This document shows, one piece after another, positions 1 through 9,051 of a stretch of DNA of 64,000 nucleotides. The notes beneath the pieces are model-generated. The model saw nothing but the letters and a program-made list of their open reading frames with translations, was not told the DNA's origin and searched no databases. Location of the stretch: positions 45,921-109,920 of the forward strand of contig JAYFRF010000006.1 in assembly GCA_034926225.1 (NCBI GenBank), read 5' to 3'. The position numbers were made by a program, and so were the translations under genes. How positions within the stretch are numbered: position 1 is the first letter of the stretch; each line of letters opens with the position of its first letter. The DNA comes from JAAZKA01 sp034926225 (lineage in GTDB: Bacteria > Bacillota > Clostridia > Oscillospirales > QAMX01).

Positions 1-1683
1 GGAGGTGAAGGACGGCGGGGCAAAATCGCTGTGGTCGTAGGCAGCGAGCGCGTCGTCTATCTGGGAGTTGATATCGCCGGACATGGCGGACACCTCGGTA
101 TCGAGGGTCTGCATACCGTCTGACAGCGTTCCTGCGCCGTCGGCGAGTTCGGAAGTCCCGTCTGAAAGCTTCGAAATGCCGTCGTCGAAGGCGGTATAGT
201 TCTTCTGGAGCGCGGAGACGCCGTCGAGGTAGGTGCCGAGAGCTTTATCGAATGCGGCGTAGTTTTCGTAGAGGGTTTGGAGCCCCGCGGCGAAGTCCGA
301 AAGCCGGGTGAGCGAATCGAGGTCGCCGAGGGAGTCCTTGAGGGACTGCGAGGTGCCGTAAAGCTGATCCGCGATGGCGGCGAGGTTCTTCGAAACCGTC
401 GGCAGGGTGGTCTGGACGGCGGCAAAGGCGGGGGACACCTGTGCGTACGTACCCTTGACGGCGGCGATGGCGGCGCTTTGCGCGGTATAGGCGCGCACGA
501 GCGCCTGCACGTTCTCATCCGCGGAATCCGCGAGGGCGGTCACGTCGACGGTCGCGTCGGGAAGCGCGGCGATGGCCGCGTCAAGGGCGGTATAGCCTTG
601 CGAGAAGCTGTCGTTTAACGTGGTAAGCCCTGTTTGCAGCTTCACGAGCGAGTCGCCGACTGTCCACAGTCCGGAAGGCAGCTCATGAAGCGCGGCAAGC
701 CCCGACAGATCGGGTAAGCCCGCGGCGCCGCCGGCAAACTCGGTCAGAGCGGACAGCACCTGCGCGCTCGCGCCGCGAAGCTGGCCGCCGCCGCCGGCAA
801 TCTCGGCAAGCGCCGCTGCGACGGAGAGGGAGCCGGACTCCACCTCGTCCATACTGTCGGCAAGCGCCGCCGCGCCGTCCGCAACACCCCGCGCGCCGTC
901 GGAGAGATCGGAAATGGCCGTCACGAACGCGCCGAAGTCACCTGTGAGGGCGCTTGTGTCAAGCCCGTCAAACGAAAAGGACATCGGCACGGCGGCGAAG
1001 GTGATGCCGTCCATGGAAAAATCGTTTGCGTGGAAGGATACGGTATAATCAGCGACGGCATCGGGCAGGACGGTGAATGTGACGGTCTTATCGCTGCCGG
1101 CGTTCGCAAGGGTCGCGCCGTCGGCGGTGATGTCCGTGCAGGCGTCCGCGTCGAGGGTCAGCGAGATCTGCAGCATATAATCCGCGCCGAAGCGGGAATC
1201 GTCGGTGGATACGGCGGTCTGAATACGGATGGCGATATCGCCGGATGCGCCCGCGAGGGTGTCTCCCGTCACATCCGCACCGTCGAGGGTGTAGCCGATA
1301 CGGATATCCCAGGGAAGGGTCGTACTCTCCATGTAACCCTGATAGTACAGGCGGTTTCCGGCGATGCTGCCGGTCACGACGCCGTTTTCGACGGCGAGGG
1401 GCGCGGTATCGGTGAGGTTTTTGACAGTGGAGAAGCCGCCGTGATCGGTAAATGTACCGCCGCAGGACGCGGTAAGCGCGGTGACGGCGTAGACCTTCTC
1501 AGGCTTTCCGTCGTACGCGAGGTTTGCGTAGACGGTCTCCTCGCGGGCGGTGATGACGGCGGTACCGACAGACGCGGAACCGGAGGCGCCGCTGTCGGCT
1601 TTATCGACGCCGAAGGCGGGTACGAGAACCAGAATCGCCGCGAGAAGGACCGGGACAAGGCGGCGGGTGAATTTTTTGATCAT
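1..1683 (-). CDS. Secreted heptad-repeat protein, YhgE/Pip-like (3' end outside window)
   Basis: I see an N-terminal signal/anchor (MIKKFTRRLVPVLLAAILVL) and about 560 residues in frame to the window edge without a stop. After a beta-rich N-terminal half, the later part carries repeated x-x-x-Leu-x-x-Gly heptads, for example LSDGTSELADGAGTLSDG, typical of the repeats found in YhgE/Pip-type membrane proteins and their relatives. These proteins usually span the membrane at both ends and accompany MMPL/RND or ABC exporters; the C-terminal half is missing here. Its ATG overlaps the TGA of the MMPL gene (ATGA), so the two are translationally coupled and probably act together at the envelope. Exact function is unknown. 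Confidence 0.75.
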   Translation of the reverse strand, partial: MIKKFTRRLVPVLLAAILVLVPAFGVDKADSGASGSASVGTAVITAREETVYANLAYDGKPEKVYAVTALTASCGGTFTDHGGFSTVKNLTDTAPLAVENGVVTGSIAGNRLYYQGYMESTTLPWDIRIGYTLDGADVTGDTLAGASGDIAIRIQTAVSTDDSRFGADYMLQISLTLDADACTDITADGATLANAGSDKTVTFTVLPDAVADYTVSFHANDFSMDGITFAAVPMSFSFDGLDTSALTGDFGAFVTAISDLSDGARGVADGAAALADSMDEVESGSLSVAAALAEIAGGGGQLRGASAQVLSALTEFAGGAAGLPDLSGLAALHELPSGLWTVGDSLVKLQTGLTTLNDSFSQGYTALDAAIAALPDATVDVTALADSADENVQALVRAYTAQSAAIAAVKGTYAQVSPAFAAVQTTLPTVSKNLAAIADQLYGTSQSLKDSLGDLDSLTRLSDFAAGLQTLYENYAAFDKALGTYLDGVSALQKNYTAFDDGISKLSDGTSELADGAGTLSDGMQTLDTEVSAMSGDINSQIDDALAAYDHSDFAPPSFTS

Positions 1684-3731
1684 TTGGAAGCTCCTTTCGC
1701 GAACGTAGTATGGCGGATCAGACCGTCGAACAAGGTCAAAAGCCCCGGCAGGACGAGGAACACCATGGCCGCCGATAAGACGGTACCGCGTCCGAGAAGC
1801 GCGCCGAGCTGGCTGACGACCTCGTTTGAGGAAACAGCGCGGATGATGAAGCCCGCCGACGCGAGGATCGCCGCCGACGTCAGGATGGACGGCAGCGTCT
1901 CCGCAAGCGCCCGGGTCGCAGCTTTTAGCTTTGGAAGCTCGTTCCGCGCCGCGCGGTAGTGATCGGTATAAAGAATTGCGTAGTCTACGGTCGCGCCGAG
2001 CTGGACGGTACTGATGATCAGGTAGCCGATGTAACAGAGGATGCTCCCGGAGAAATAAGTGACGGAGAGGTTCACCCAGATCGACGCTTCGATCGTTAAA
2101 ACGAGCAGCACGGGCAGCGAGACGGAGCGGAAGGTCAAGAGCAGCACGAGGGCGATGGCCGCGATGGCGATCCAGTTGACGCGTACGGCGTCGGAGGTGA
2201 CGACGTCACGCATATCGTATAGGTTCGCGCTTTCGCCAAAGGTATACGCGCCCTCGGGATAGACCTCGCGGACGCTGTCGCGGACGGCTTCGACGACGGA
2301 GAACGCGAGGTCACCATCGGCGGGGGTATCGGCGTAGAGGATGATGCGGGCATAATTGTCCGAGTAAAAATGCGAAAGCGCGTCGTCACTGACGAAATCG
2401 GGCGGAATCGCCGCACCGACGGTATGCGCATAGGACACGACTGAGGTAACGTGATCGATGTCGGCTAGCTTTGCGGAGAGGATCGCTTCCCGGGCGACGT
2501 CGCCGCGCGGCACGAGGACAACGGTCGCGGCGGAGCGTCCGAAAGCCTCGGTCACAGCGGCCTCATCCATACCGGCGACGGTCGCGGGCTCCAGCTCGCC
2601 CATGCCATAGGTGAAGGTATTGTTCATCTGGGCGAGGTACGCGGGGACGATCAGCAGAAGGACAAGCGCGAGCGCCGGAATGCGGCATTTCATCAGAACT
2701 CGGGAAGCACCGTCAAAGCGCGGCAAAAAGGAGCGATGGCTTGTACGGTCTAAAAGCTTCGCGCAGGCAAGCGTCAGCGCGGGGAGAAAGACCATGACGG
2801 AGACGAGGCTGAATGTCACGCCCTTGGCGAGGTTGATGCCGAGATCCGCACCGATGCCGAAGCGCATGAAGACGAGCGCGAGAAAGCCGAAGATCGTCGT
2901 CAGCGCGCTTGCGGAGACGGCGGGGAAGGCGCGCTTCATGGCAAGCTTCATCGCCCGCTCGAGCGACGGGGTGCGTTCACGCTCCTCGCGGAAGGCGGCA
3001 AGGAGGAAGATCGCATAATCGAGAGAAACCGCGAGCTGTAAAAGCGGCGCGACGGATGAGGTCATAAAGGAAATCTCGCCGAAGATGATATTGAGCCCCA
3101 TGTTAATGACGATGGACACGCCGATGGACACTAAAAACAACAGCGGTTCCAGCCAGGAGCGGGTTGTGAGCGCAAGCAACAGCAGGATCAAGGGGACGAG
3201 GAACGCGGCGGCCTTGAGCGTTTCGGCGAGGGCCAGCTCCTGCGTGACGGCGGTATGGACGGCGTCTCCTGAGATCGCGCCGGTGTCCCCGATGAGGTCG
3301 CGGATGGCGTCTACAGCGCTGCGTTCATGGCCTGCGGCGATGGCGACGGAGAGGCAGGCGCTGCCATCCTTATAATAGGTTTCGACGGTCGCGGCATCCG
3401 CCGTATCGAGCGGCACGCGCAGGTCGAGCACGTCGTCGAGCCAGAGAACCTCCTCCACGCCGTCGATGGTGGAGAGCCGTTCCTTGATCTCGAGCGCCTG
3501 TGTCACGGAGACGCCGCGCAGCAGTACACGGGCGTTGGGCAGCGCGCCGGGGAACTCCGCCTGCATCCGCTCGAAGCCTACAGTGGACTCCACGTCGTCG
3601 GGGAGATAATCTGTGAGGGTGTAGTTGACGCGCACGCCCGTCCAGAGGACGCAGGAAAGCACCGTCAGCACGGCGAAGATGAGAATCACGGCCTTTTTAC
3701 GGCGCAGGATCGCGCCGAATAGTCTGTCCAA
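1680..3731 (-). CDS. MMPL/RND family transporter
   Basis: A 683-residue protein with the duplicated RND plan: TM1 near residues 14-33, an extracellular loop to about 165, five TM segments to about 330, a second TM near 352-370, a second loop, and five C-terminal TMs. MMPL proteins are proton-driven exporters of lipids or drugs. The start is TTG, chosen because AAGGAGG lies about 11 bases upstream and there is no better ATG. The last codon overlaps the start of the heptad-repeat gene, and a TetR gene is divergently transcribed, so this looks like a regulated efflux pair. The substrate cannot be told from sequence. Confidence 0.87.
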   Translation of the reverse strand: MDRLFGAILRRKKAVILIFAVLTVLSCVLWTGVRVNYTLTDYLPDDVESTVGFERMQAEFPGALPNARVLLRGVSVTQALEIKERLSTIDGVEEVLWLDDVLDLRVPLDTADAATVETYYKDGSACLSVAIAAGHERSAVDAIRDLIGDTGAISGDAVHTAVTQELALAETLKAAAFLVPLILLLLALTTRSWLEPLLFLVSIGVSIVINMGLNIIFGEISFMTSSVAPLLQLAVSLDYAIFLLAAFREERERTPSLERAMKLAMKRAFPAVSASALTTIFGFLALVFMRFGIGADLGINLAKGVTFSLVSVMVFLPALTLACAKLLDRTSHRSFLPRFDGASRVLMKCRIPALALVLLLIVPAYLAQMNNTFTYGMGELEPATVAGMDEAAVTEAFGRSAATVVLVPRGDVAREAILSAKLADIDHVTSVVSYAHTVGAAIPPDFVSDDALSHFYSDNYARIILYADTPADGDLAFSVVEAVRDSVREVYPEGAYTFGESANLYDMRDVVTSDAVRVNWIAIAAIALVLLLTFRSVSLPVLLVLTIEASIWVNLSVTYFSGSILCYIGYLIISTVQLGATVDYAILYTDHYRAARNELPKLKAATRALAETLPSILTSAAILASAGFIIRAVSSNEVVSQLGALLGRGTVLSAAMVFLVLPGLLTLFDGLIRHTTFAKGASK

Positions 3732-3767
3732 AATCGGGGGAACCTCCTTTTATAAAACAAAGTGCGG

Positions 3768-3855
3768 TTGACAGGAACCTTACTTCTATAGTATAATGAC
3801 ACCGTGTCCGAAAATCAACACACAGTCTTAAAAAAGGTGTCCGATTCGGAACATA
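3768..3855 (+). promoter_or_regulatory. Promoter and candidate TetR operator
   Basis: TTGACA at 3768-3773 and TATAAT at 3792-3797 (18-bp spacer) drive the TetR gene rightward. Downstream lies the near-palindrome TGTCCGATTCGGAACA (3838-3853), and its half-site GTGTCCGA also occurs at 3804-3811. This repeated half-site between divergent genes is a reasonable autoregulatory operator; that role is inferred. Confidence 0.5.
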
Positions 3856-3922
3856 ATTTGCAGCAGTGTCTATGAACCGTCTTTGAGGATTGTAAATCTT
3901 TTGCAAACGGGAGGGGAGAACG

Positions 3923-4459
3923 GTGCTGGACGGGGAAAAAACAGATCGCCGCGTCCGCTTTACAAAGCTTTCGCTGCGGACGGCGCTTCTTTCGATGCTG
4001 CGGGAGCGTCCGATTGAAAAGATCACGGTTTCCGCGCTGTGCGACCGCGCGGACGTGGGGCGCGGTACGTTTTATATGCATTACCGCGACTGCTTTGACC
4101 TTTTAGAGCAGATCGAGGGGGAGCTTTACGAGCAGATTCGGGTTTTACTGTCCCGGCAACTCGTAACGTCTCCGGCGATGCGAGACACGCTGGTGCTGAT
4201 CATTGACTGCATCGCCAAAAATGTGGATTTATGCGCGGTGATCTTCACGGAGCACGGCGATATGCGCTTTTTAAAGCGGGTGCTCGATCTCGCGTACGGG
4301 GAGTTCCCGGCCAAAACGGCGGACGCGCGGTATGAGCTGCTGTTCGCGGTGAACGGCGCGGTAGGGGTCATCCGGGAATGGGTGGCGGGAGGTCTGCGGG
4401 AAACTCCCGCGCGCATAGCCGACCTGATCTGGCGGCTGTCGCGTGGAGACCTGAGATAA
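3923..4459 (+). CDS. TetR/AcrR family transcriptional regulator
   Basis: 178 residues with an N-terminal TetR helix-turn-helix (about residues 14-60; recognisable ITVSALCDRADVGRGTFYMHY) and an all-helical ligand/dimer domain of the small Firmicutes type. The start is GTG with GAGGGGAG just upstream. It is divergent from the MMPL gene, so it probably represses that transporter and itself, as is usual for TetR-efflux pairs. The inducer is unknown. Confidence 0.88.
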   Translation: MLDGEKTDRRVRFTKLSLRTALLSMLRERPIEKITVSALCDRADVGRGTFYMHYRDCFDLLEQIEGELYEQIRVLLSRQLVTSPAMRDTLVLIIDCIAKNVDLCAVIFTEHGDMRFLKRVLDLAYGEFPAKTADARYELLFAVNGAVGVIREWVAGGLRETPARIADLIWRLSRGDLR

Positions 4460-4487
4460 TTTTCTAACGATTTACGGAGGGAAAACT

Positions 4488-5387
4488 ATGCTGCCGATAT
4501 GGTTTATCGTCGCGGCGCCGATCATGTGGCTGATCGTGCTACCGGTCAATTTCATCATCGATTCCGTCGTACTTTGGCTTGCCTCAAAGGTTTTTTCTGT
4601 CGGTGATTTTAAAAGCTTCTATAAAAAGACCATCCTGAAGGTCTGGCTCGTCGGGTTTGCGGCACAGCTGATAGGCTCGCTGTTCCTGTTCATGTCGCAG
4701 GGGTATTTCGGCGAGTGGTGGTACGAGTACATCACGACACCGGTTGCCCTAAATCCGCTCGATAACCTCTATTCGCTCCTCTTCACTCTCCTAGGCGTGT
4801 GCGTATCGGGGGGCGCGGCATACTTTTTTAACCGGAAGTTCTCGTTTAAGAATCTCCCGCTGACGGATAAGGTGCTGCGCAGCGTAGGGCTGACGCTTGC
4901 CTTGATGACACTGCCGATGATGTACTTTTTGCCGTCGCGCGCGATCTACGACCCGGAAACGCCGGTGGTCAACTTCACGAACCACATCGTCTGGAGCGTA
5001 CAGTCGCTGTGCGAGGTAACACCGGTCGAACCGGTTGCGGCGGACGCGGTGACGCTGCGTACGGAGGACGGGTTTACGTACGGCCACCTCTTTTCCGAGG
5101 CGTTAAACTTTGCGAAGACCGCGAGCGCAACGATCGAGCGGGCTCCGGAGTTTACGGTATCCTTCCGCAGCCCGGACTACGAGATAGCACGCGACGTCAC
5201 GGCGGAGCTGTGGTTCATGGATACGGGGCTTGCGCTGTTCCGCGTGGACGGGACGTTCTACCTTGCCGACAAGTACCAGTCCGCGCGGCTGCTGACCGTC
5301 CTCGACGGCACCTATGTCCCGCCGGTCTACGACGAGGAAACCGGGCTGCCGGAAGCCGCCCCGGCGCCGCAGACGACGACGGCATGA
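4488..5387 (+). CDS. Conserved integral membrane protein, function unknown
   Basis: 299 residues. Four hydrophobic segments are visible in the first half (about residues 5-35, 50-72, 95-115 and 127-147), followed by a soluble C-terminal domain of about 140 residues ending in a Pro/Ala/Thr tail. I do not recognise the family. It begins 28 bases after the TetR gene with GGAGGG as ribosome site, so it may be co-transcribed with it. Its TGA overlaps the ATG of the downstream acetyltransferase (ATGA), which implies coupled translation. It could be a member of the TetR regulon. Confidence 0.7.
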   Translation: MLPIWFIVAAPIMWLIVLPVNFIIDSVVLWLASKVFSVGDFKSFYKKTILKVWLVGFAAQLIGSLFLFMSQGYFGEWWYEYITTPVALNPLDNLYSLLFTLLGVCVSGGAAYFFNRKFSFKNLPLTDKVLRSVGLTLALMTLPMMYFLPSRAIYDPETPVVNFTNHIVWSVQSLCEVTPVEPVAADAVTLRTEDGFTYGHLFSEALNFAKTASATIERAPEFTVSFRSPDYEIARDVTAELWFMDTGLALFRVDGTFYLADKYQSARLLTVLDGTYVPPVYDEETGLPEAAPAPQTTTA

Positions 5388-6190
5388 CGCCCTACCTTGT
5401 CGAAACGCCGCGCATCCGACTGCGGCGGCTGCGGCCGTCGGACGAGGGCGTGTGCGGTACATTGCCGCTGAGCGAGCGTATCGCTGCCTATCAAAAGCAT
5501 CCGGTGCATGATTGGGCGCCATACACGCTCGCGGTCTGCCGAAGCGGGACGGACGACGCCATCGGCTATGTCGGTCTCTGCCCGTCGCGCACACCGGACG
5601 GTTTTTTTGCGGAAGGGACCATCGACCCGCGCCGCGGCACGACGGAGGACAGCGCCCAGGCGGCCGCGGTATTTGCGCGTTTCATGCCGCACCGATTCGG
5701 CATCAACGTTCTGTATGACGGGGAGAGGCTCTGTGACTGCGCCTTCCGTGAGACGCCGGGCGGGGATACGCTGTACGGTGACCGGGTGACCCTTGTCTGT
5801 ATGCGGCGGGACGCGCCGGACGTGGAGCGCGGATGGGTCGCGTCGATGCATTTCGACTTGTATGCGGGGGGCCTGCGCACGGGGACGTGTTCGCTGCGCT
5901 TAGGGTATAACGAAACTCTTTTTTACGGCGGGCAGATCAGCTACACCGTGTTCCCGGCCTGTCGGGGTCATGGATACGCGGCGTCGGCGGTGAGGGCGAT
6001 GTGCGCGTATGGGGCAGCGTGCGGGATGCCGCAGCTCGCGATCACCTGTGTGCCGGAGAACACGGCGTCGCGGAAAACGGCGGAGCACGCGGGCTTTACC
6101 GAGGAAGGCATCTACCCCATCCCACCGACGCTGGGACTGTACGCGGAAAACCGGACGCACGCGTGCCGGTATACGAAGCTGCTGCAATAA
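5384..6190 (+). CDS. GNAT family N-acetyltransferase, tandem-domain
   Basis: 268 residues from the ATG that overlaps the upstream stop; a much earlier in-frame start would lie inside the upstream gene and is rejected. The N-terminus (ETPRIRLRRLRPSD) is a typical GNAT beginning but lacks a clear acetyl-CoA loop. The C-terminal half has the full fold with motif A (CRGHGYAASAV) and the following VPENTASRKTAEHAGF segment. I read this as a duplicated GNAT with a degenerate first copy. Such enzymes acetylate small molecules or protein amines; the substrate is not known. Confidence 0.8.
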   Translation: MTPYLVETPRIRLRRLRPSDEGVCGTLPLSERIAAYQKHPVHDWAPYTLAVCRSGTDDAIGYVGLCPSRTPDGFFAEGTIDPRRGTTEDSAQAAAVFARFMPHRFGINVLYDGERLCDCAFRETPGGDTLYGDRVTLVCMRRDAPDVERGWVASMHFDLYAGGLRTGTCSLRLGYNETLFYGGQISYTVFPACRGHGYAASAVRAMCAYGAACGMPQLAITCVPENTASRKTAEHAGFTEEGIYPIPPTLGLYAENRTHACRYTKLLQ

Positions 6191-6245
6191 AATGGAAGTT
6201 TTCACGAAACGGGAGAAATCACGGTAAAAATAAGAAAAAATACCC

Positions 6246-6277
6246 TTGACAGGGTTCATTATAAGTGTTATTATAAT
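6246..6277 (+). promoter_or_regulatory. rpsO promoter
   Basis: TTGACA at 6246-6251 is followed by TATTAT at 6269-6274 (17-bp spacer) overlapping TATAAT at 6272-6277. It leaves a leader of roughly 115 bases before rpsO containing a G/C-rich stretch (6329-6364) able to fold, which could be the autoregulatory target of S15; that part is inference. Confidence 0.65.
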
Positions 6278-6396
6278 ACGGTGTATGGTTAATACTATCC
6301 ATATACTATTTATAACCCTTTGCGCAGAGCGGGGGGAAACTCACTCCCGTCCCCGCCCCGGGCTTTGGGCATTTTACAAAACGGAGGAACCCTATC

Positions 6397-6663
6397 ATGC
6401 TGTTGAAAGAACAGAAAACCGCGATTATCGAAGCCAATCGCACCCACGAGACCGACACCGGCTCTCCGGAAGTCCAGATCGCCATCCTGACCGAGCGCAT
6501 CAATCATCTCAACGAGCATCTCGCCGTTTTCAAGAAGGATAAGCACTCCCGTACGGGCCTTCTGAAGATGGTCGGCCAGCGCCGTAACCTGTTGAATTAC
6601 CTCCAGAAAAAGGATATCGAGCGTTACCGCGCCCTGATCGCGAAGCTCGGTCTGCGTAAGTAA
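6397..6663 (+). CDS. rpsO: 30S ribosomal protein S15
   Basis: 88 residues, the normal length for S15, with the conserved DTGSPEVQIAILTERINHLNEHL segment (split here as DTGSPEVQ and INHLNEHL) and the C-terminal GLLKMVGQRRNLLNYLQ signature. S15 binds the central domain of 16S rRNA and primes assembly of the 30S platform. AACGGAGGAA lies just upstream of the ATG. As in most bacteria it is followed directly by pnp. Confidence 0.98.
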   Translation: MLLKEQKTAIIEANRTHETDTGSPEVQIAILTERINHLNEHLAVFKKDKHSRTGLLKMVGQRRNLLNYLQKKDIERYRALIAKLGLRK

Positions 6664-6673
6664 GTGGAAACGT

Positions 6674-6720
6674 GCGAAGGGCGGGAGCATCGTAAAGAAT
6701 GCCTCCTTCCCTTCGCTTTT
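6674..6720 (+). terminator. Hairpin at the 3' end of rpsO
   Basis: GCGAAGGG (6674-6681) pairs with CCCTTCGC (6709-6716), followed by TTTT only; AACGTG and CACGTT extend the pairing outside. With the short T-run it may be an attenuator or a processing site rather than a strong terminator. Confidence 0.5.
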
Positions 6721-6751
6721 CACGTTGCCAGGGGACACCCCAGGCAACAGC

Positions 6752-6828
6752 CGCCGCACCGGTTTAGTATTTGAAAGAGCGCTTTTTTCGGCAAAAAGAG
6801 TGCCGTTCCAAGTGCTAAACGTGCGGCG
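6752..6828 (+). promoter_or_regulatory. Long leader hairpin upstream of pnp
   Basis: CGCCGCACCGGTTTAGTA (from 6752) pairs with TGCTAAACGTGCGGCG (ending 6828), and an inner stem GCGCTTTTTT/AAAAAGAGTGC closes the loop, giving an imperfect hairpin of nearly 80 bases right before the pnp ribosome site. In enterobacteria the pnp leader hairpin is cut by RNase III and mediates autoregulation by PNPase. A similar role here is inferred. Confidence 0.6.
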
Positions 6829-6851
6829 AGTCACAAATAAGGAGCAAAATT

Positions 6852-8972
6852 ATGATCAAGCACATGTCATTCCCCGGCTACCATACCTTCTCCATGGAGC
6901 TTTGCGGCCGTACCCTCACCGTCGAAACCGGTAAGGTCGCGCAGCTTGCTAACGGCTCCTGCCTCGTCCGCTACGGCGACACCGTCCTGCTCGTGACCGC
7001 GACGATGTCCCCCACCCCCCGCGCCGGCATCGACTTTTTCCCGCTCTCCGTCGATTTTGAGGAACGTCTCTACGCCGTAGGCCGCGTGCCGGGCAGCTGG
7101 GGACGCCGCGAGGGCCGTCCGTCCGAAAAAGCCATCCTCGCCTCCCGTTTAATCGACCGTCCGGTGCGTCCTCTCTTTAGCAAGGATATGCGCAACGACG
7201 TCGCCGTCGCCTGCACTGTCATGAGCGTCGACCACGACAACATCCCCGAAATCGTCGCGATGATCGGTACCTCCATTGCGATCTCCATCTCCGATATCCC
7301 GTGGAACGGCCCGATCTCCGGCTCCGTCGTGGGACTCGTGGACGGCAAGTACGTCCTCAATCCGAACGCCGCCGAGCGCAAGGAAAGCCGCATGCACGTC
7401 ACTGTCGCCTCCACGCGCGACAAGGTCGCTATGATCGAAGCCGGCGCCGATCAGGTCGAGGATGAAATCGTTCTCGAAGGCATCATGAAGGCACACGAGC
7501 TGAATCGCACCGTCATCAAGTTCATCGACACCATCGTCGCTGCCGTCGGCAAGAAAAAGATCACCGCATACGCCGCCGCCCCGCATGACGACGAGCTGTC
7601 CGCGAAAGTCCACGACTACGCGCTCGAAAAGATGCGTGTATGCATGGATACCGATGACAAGACCGTGCGCGACGCGCGTCTTGTCGTGCTGACCGCCGAT
7701 GTTAAGGAGCATTTCGCTGAAGAATACCCCGACGCGGACGCACTCATCGGCGACGCGATGTATAAGCTCGAGAAATTCGTCGTACGCGATTGGCTGCTGC
7801 AGGGAAAGCGCGTCGACGGGCGTGCGATGGACGCCGTTCGTCCGCTTGCGGCTGAGGTCGGCGTACTGCCGCGCACCCACGGCTCCGGACTCTTTACCCG
7901 CGGCCAGACGCAGGTGCTGACCGTCGCGACACTCGGCACCATCGGCGATGTCCAGACGCTCGACACGATCTACGAGGAAGAAACCAAGCGTTATATGCAC
8001 CACTATAACTTCCCGTCGTACTCCGTCGGCGAAGCCAAGCCCTCGCGCGGCCCCGGCCGCCGCGAAATCGGCCACGGCGCTCTGGGTGAGCGCGCGCTCG
8101 ACCCGGTCATCCCGTCCGAATCGGAGTTCCCCTACTGCATCCGCCTTGTATCCGAGGTGCTGTCGTCGAACGGCTCGACTTCCCAAGGCTCGATCTGCGG
8201 CTCGACGCTCGCACTGATGGACGCCGGCGTGCCGATCAAGGCGCCGGTCGCCGGCATCTCCTGCGGCCTCATCACCGAGGGCGACCGCTGGCAGACATTT
8301 ACCGATATCCAGGGCGTCGAGGACTTCTTCGGCGACATGGACTTCAAGGTCGCCGGCACCAAGACGGGCATCACCGCGATTCAGATGGACCTGAAGATCG
8401 ACGGTCTGACCCGCGACATCATCGCGTCGGCGTTCGAACGCACGAAGAAGGCGCGCTTTGAGATCCTCGACGAGGTCATGCTGCCCTGCATCGCAAAGCC
8501 CCGCGAGGAGCTTTCGCCGTACGCGCCGAAGATGCTGTCGACGAAGATCGATCCGGAGAAGATCCGCGAGGTCATCGGTAAAGGCGGCTCCGTGATCCAG
8601 AAGATCACCGCCGAAACCGGCACGAAGATCGACATCGAGGATGACGGCTCCGTGTTCATCTCGGCGATCGACATCGACGCCTGCCGCCGCGCGATGGCGT
8701 GGGTGATGGGCATCGCGCATGATCCGACGGCGGGTGACGTCTATTACGGCCGCGTCACGCGCGTGATCCCGATCGGCGCGTTTGTGGAGCTGGCTCCGGG
8801 CAAGGAAGGCCTCGTGCACATCTCGAAGCTTGAAAACCACCGCGTCGCGAAGGTCGAGGACGTGCTCAACGTCGGCGACATGACGTGGGTCAAGGTCATG
8901 GAGATCGACGAGAAGGGGCGCGTGAACCTGTCCCGCAAGGATGTCAAGGACGAAGAAAAGATTATCAAGTAA
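6852..8972 (+). CDS. pnp: Polyribonucleotide nucleotidyltransferase (PNPase)
   Basis: 706 residues, full length. Order of domains: first RNase PH domain (about 15-145), helical linker, second RNase PH domain (about 330-460, with FTRGQTQVL and the SNGSTSQGSICGS region), KH domain (GKGGSVIQKI loop) and a C-terminal S1 domain ending in DEKGRVNLSRKD. PNPase is a trimeric phosphorolytic 3'-5' exoribonuclease and a degradosome component. It starts at ATG with AAGGAG seven bases upstream. It follows rpsO and precedes an M16 peptidase, the usual Firmicutes order. Confidence 0.98.
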   Translation: MIKHMSFPGYHTFSMELCGRTLTVETGKVAQLANGSCLVRYGDTVLLVTATMSPTPRAGIDFFPLSVDFEERLYAVGRVPGSWGRREGRPSEKAILASRLIDRPVRPLFSKDMRNDVAVACTVMSVDHDNIPEIVAMIGTSIAISISDIPWNGPISGSVVGLVDGKYVLNPNAAERKESRMHVTVASTRDKVAMIEAGADQVEDEIVLEGIMKAHELNRTVIKFIDTIVAAVGKKKITAYAAAPHDDELSAKVHDYALEKMRVCMDTDDKTVRDARLVVLTADVKEHFAEEYPDADALIGDAMYKLEKFVVRDWLLQGKRVDGRAMDAVRPLAAEVGVLPRTHGSGLFTRGQTQVLTVATLGTIGDVQTLDTIYEEETKRYMHHYNFPSYSVGEAKPSRGPGRREIGHGALGERALDPVIPSESEFPYCIRLVSEVLSSNGSTSQGSICGSTLALMDAGVPIKAPVAGISCGLITEGDRWQTFTDIQGVEDFFGDMDFKVAGTKTGITAIQMDLKIDGLTRDIIASAFERTKKARFEILDEVMLPCIAKPREELSPYAPKMLSTKIDPEKIREVIGKGGSVIQKITAETGTKIDIEDDGSVFISAIDIDACRRAMAWVMGIAHDPTAGDVYYGRVTRVIPIGAFVELAPGKEGLVHISKLENHRVAKVEDVLNVGDMTWVKVMEIDEKGRVNLSRKDVKDEEKIIK

Positions 8973-8988
8973 AACCGTTAACAAAAAA

Positions 8989-9020
8989 GGGGCGGGCGCG
9001 TTGCCCGTCCCTCGTTTTTT
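8989..9020 (+). terminator. Rho-independent terminator after pnp
   Basis: GGGGCGGGC, a short loop, GCCCGTCCC, then CGTTTTTT: a strong GC hairpin with a T-run directly behind the pnp stop codon. Confidence 0.85.
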
Positions 9021-9051
9021 ATAATCCGCAGGAATTGAGGTTTTCACTTTA

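Noticed and set aside
1030..1959. Open frame on the plus strand across the ends of two envelope genes
   Set aside because: It is antisense to the heptad-repeat and MMPL genes, has no ribosome site, and its Gly/Asp-rich product reflects the reverse frame of GC-rich coding DNA.
5009..5383. Longer N-terminal extension of the GNAT protein
   Set aside because: It would overlap the upstream membrane-protein gene in another frame. The ATG overlapping the upstream stop gives a natural GNAT start.
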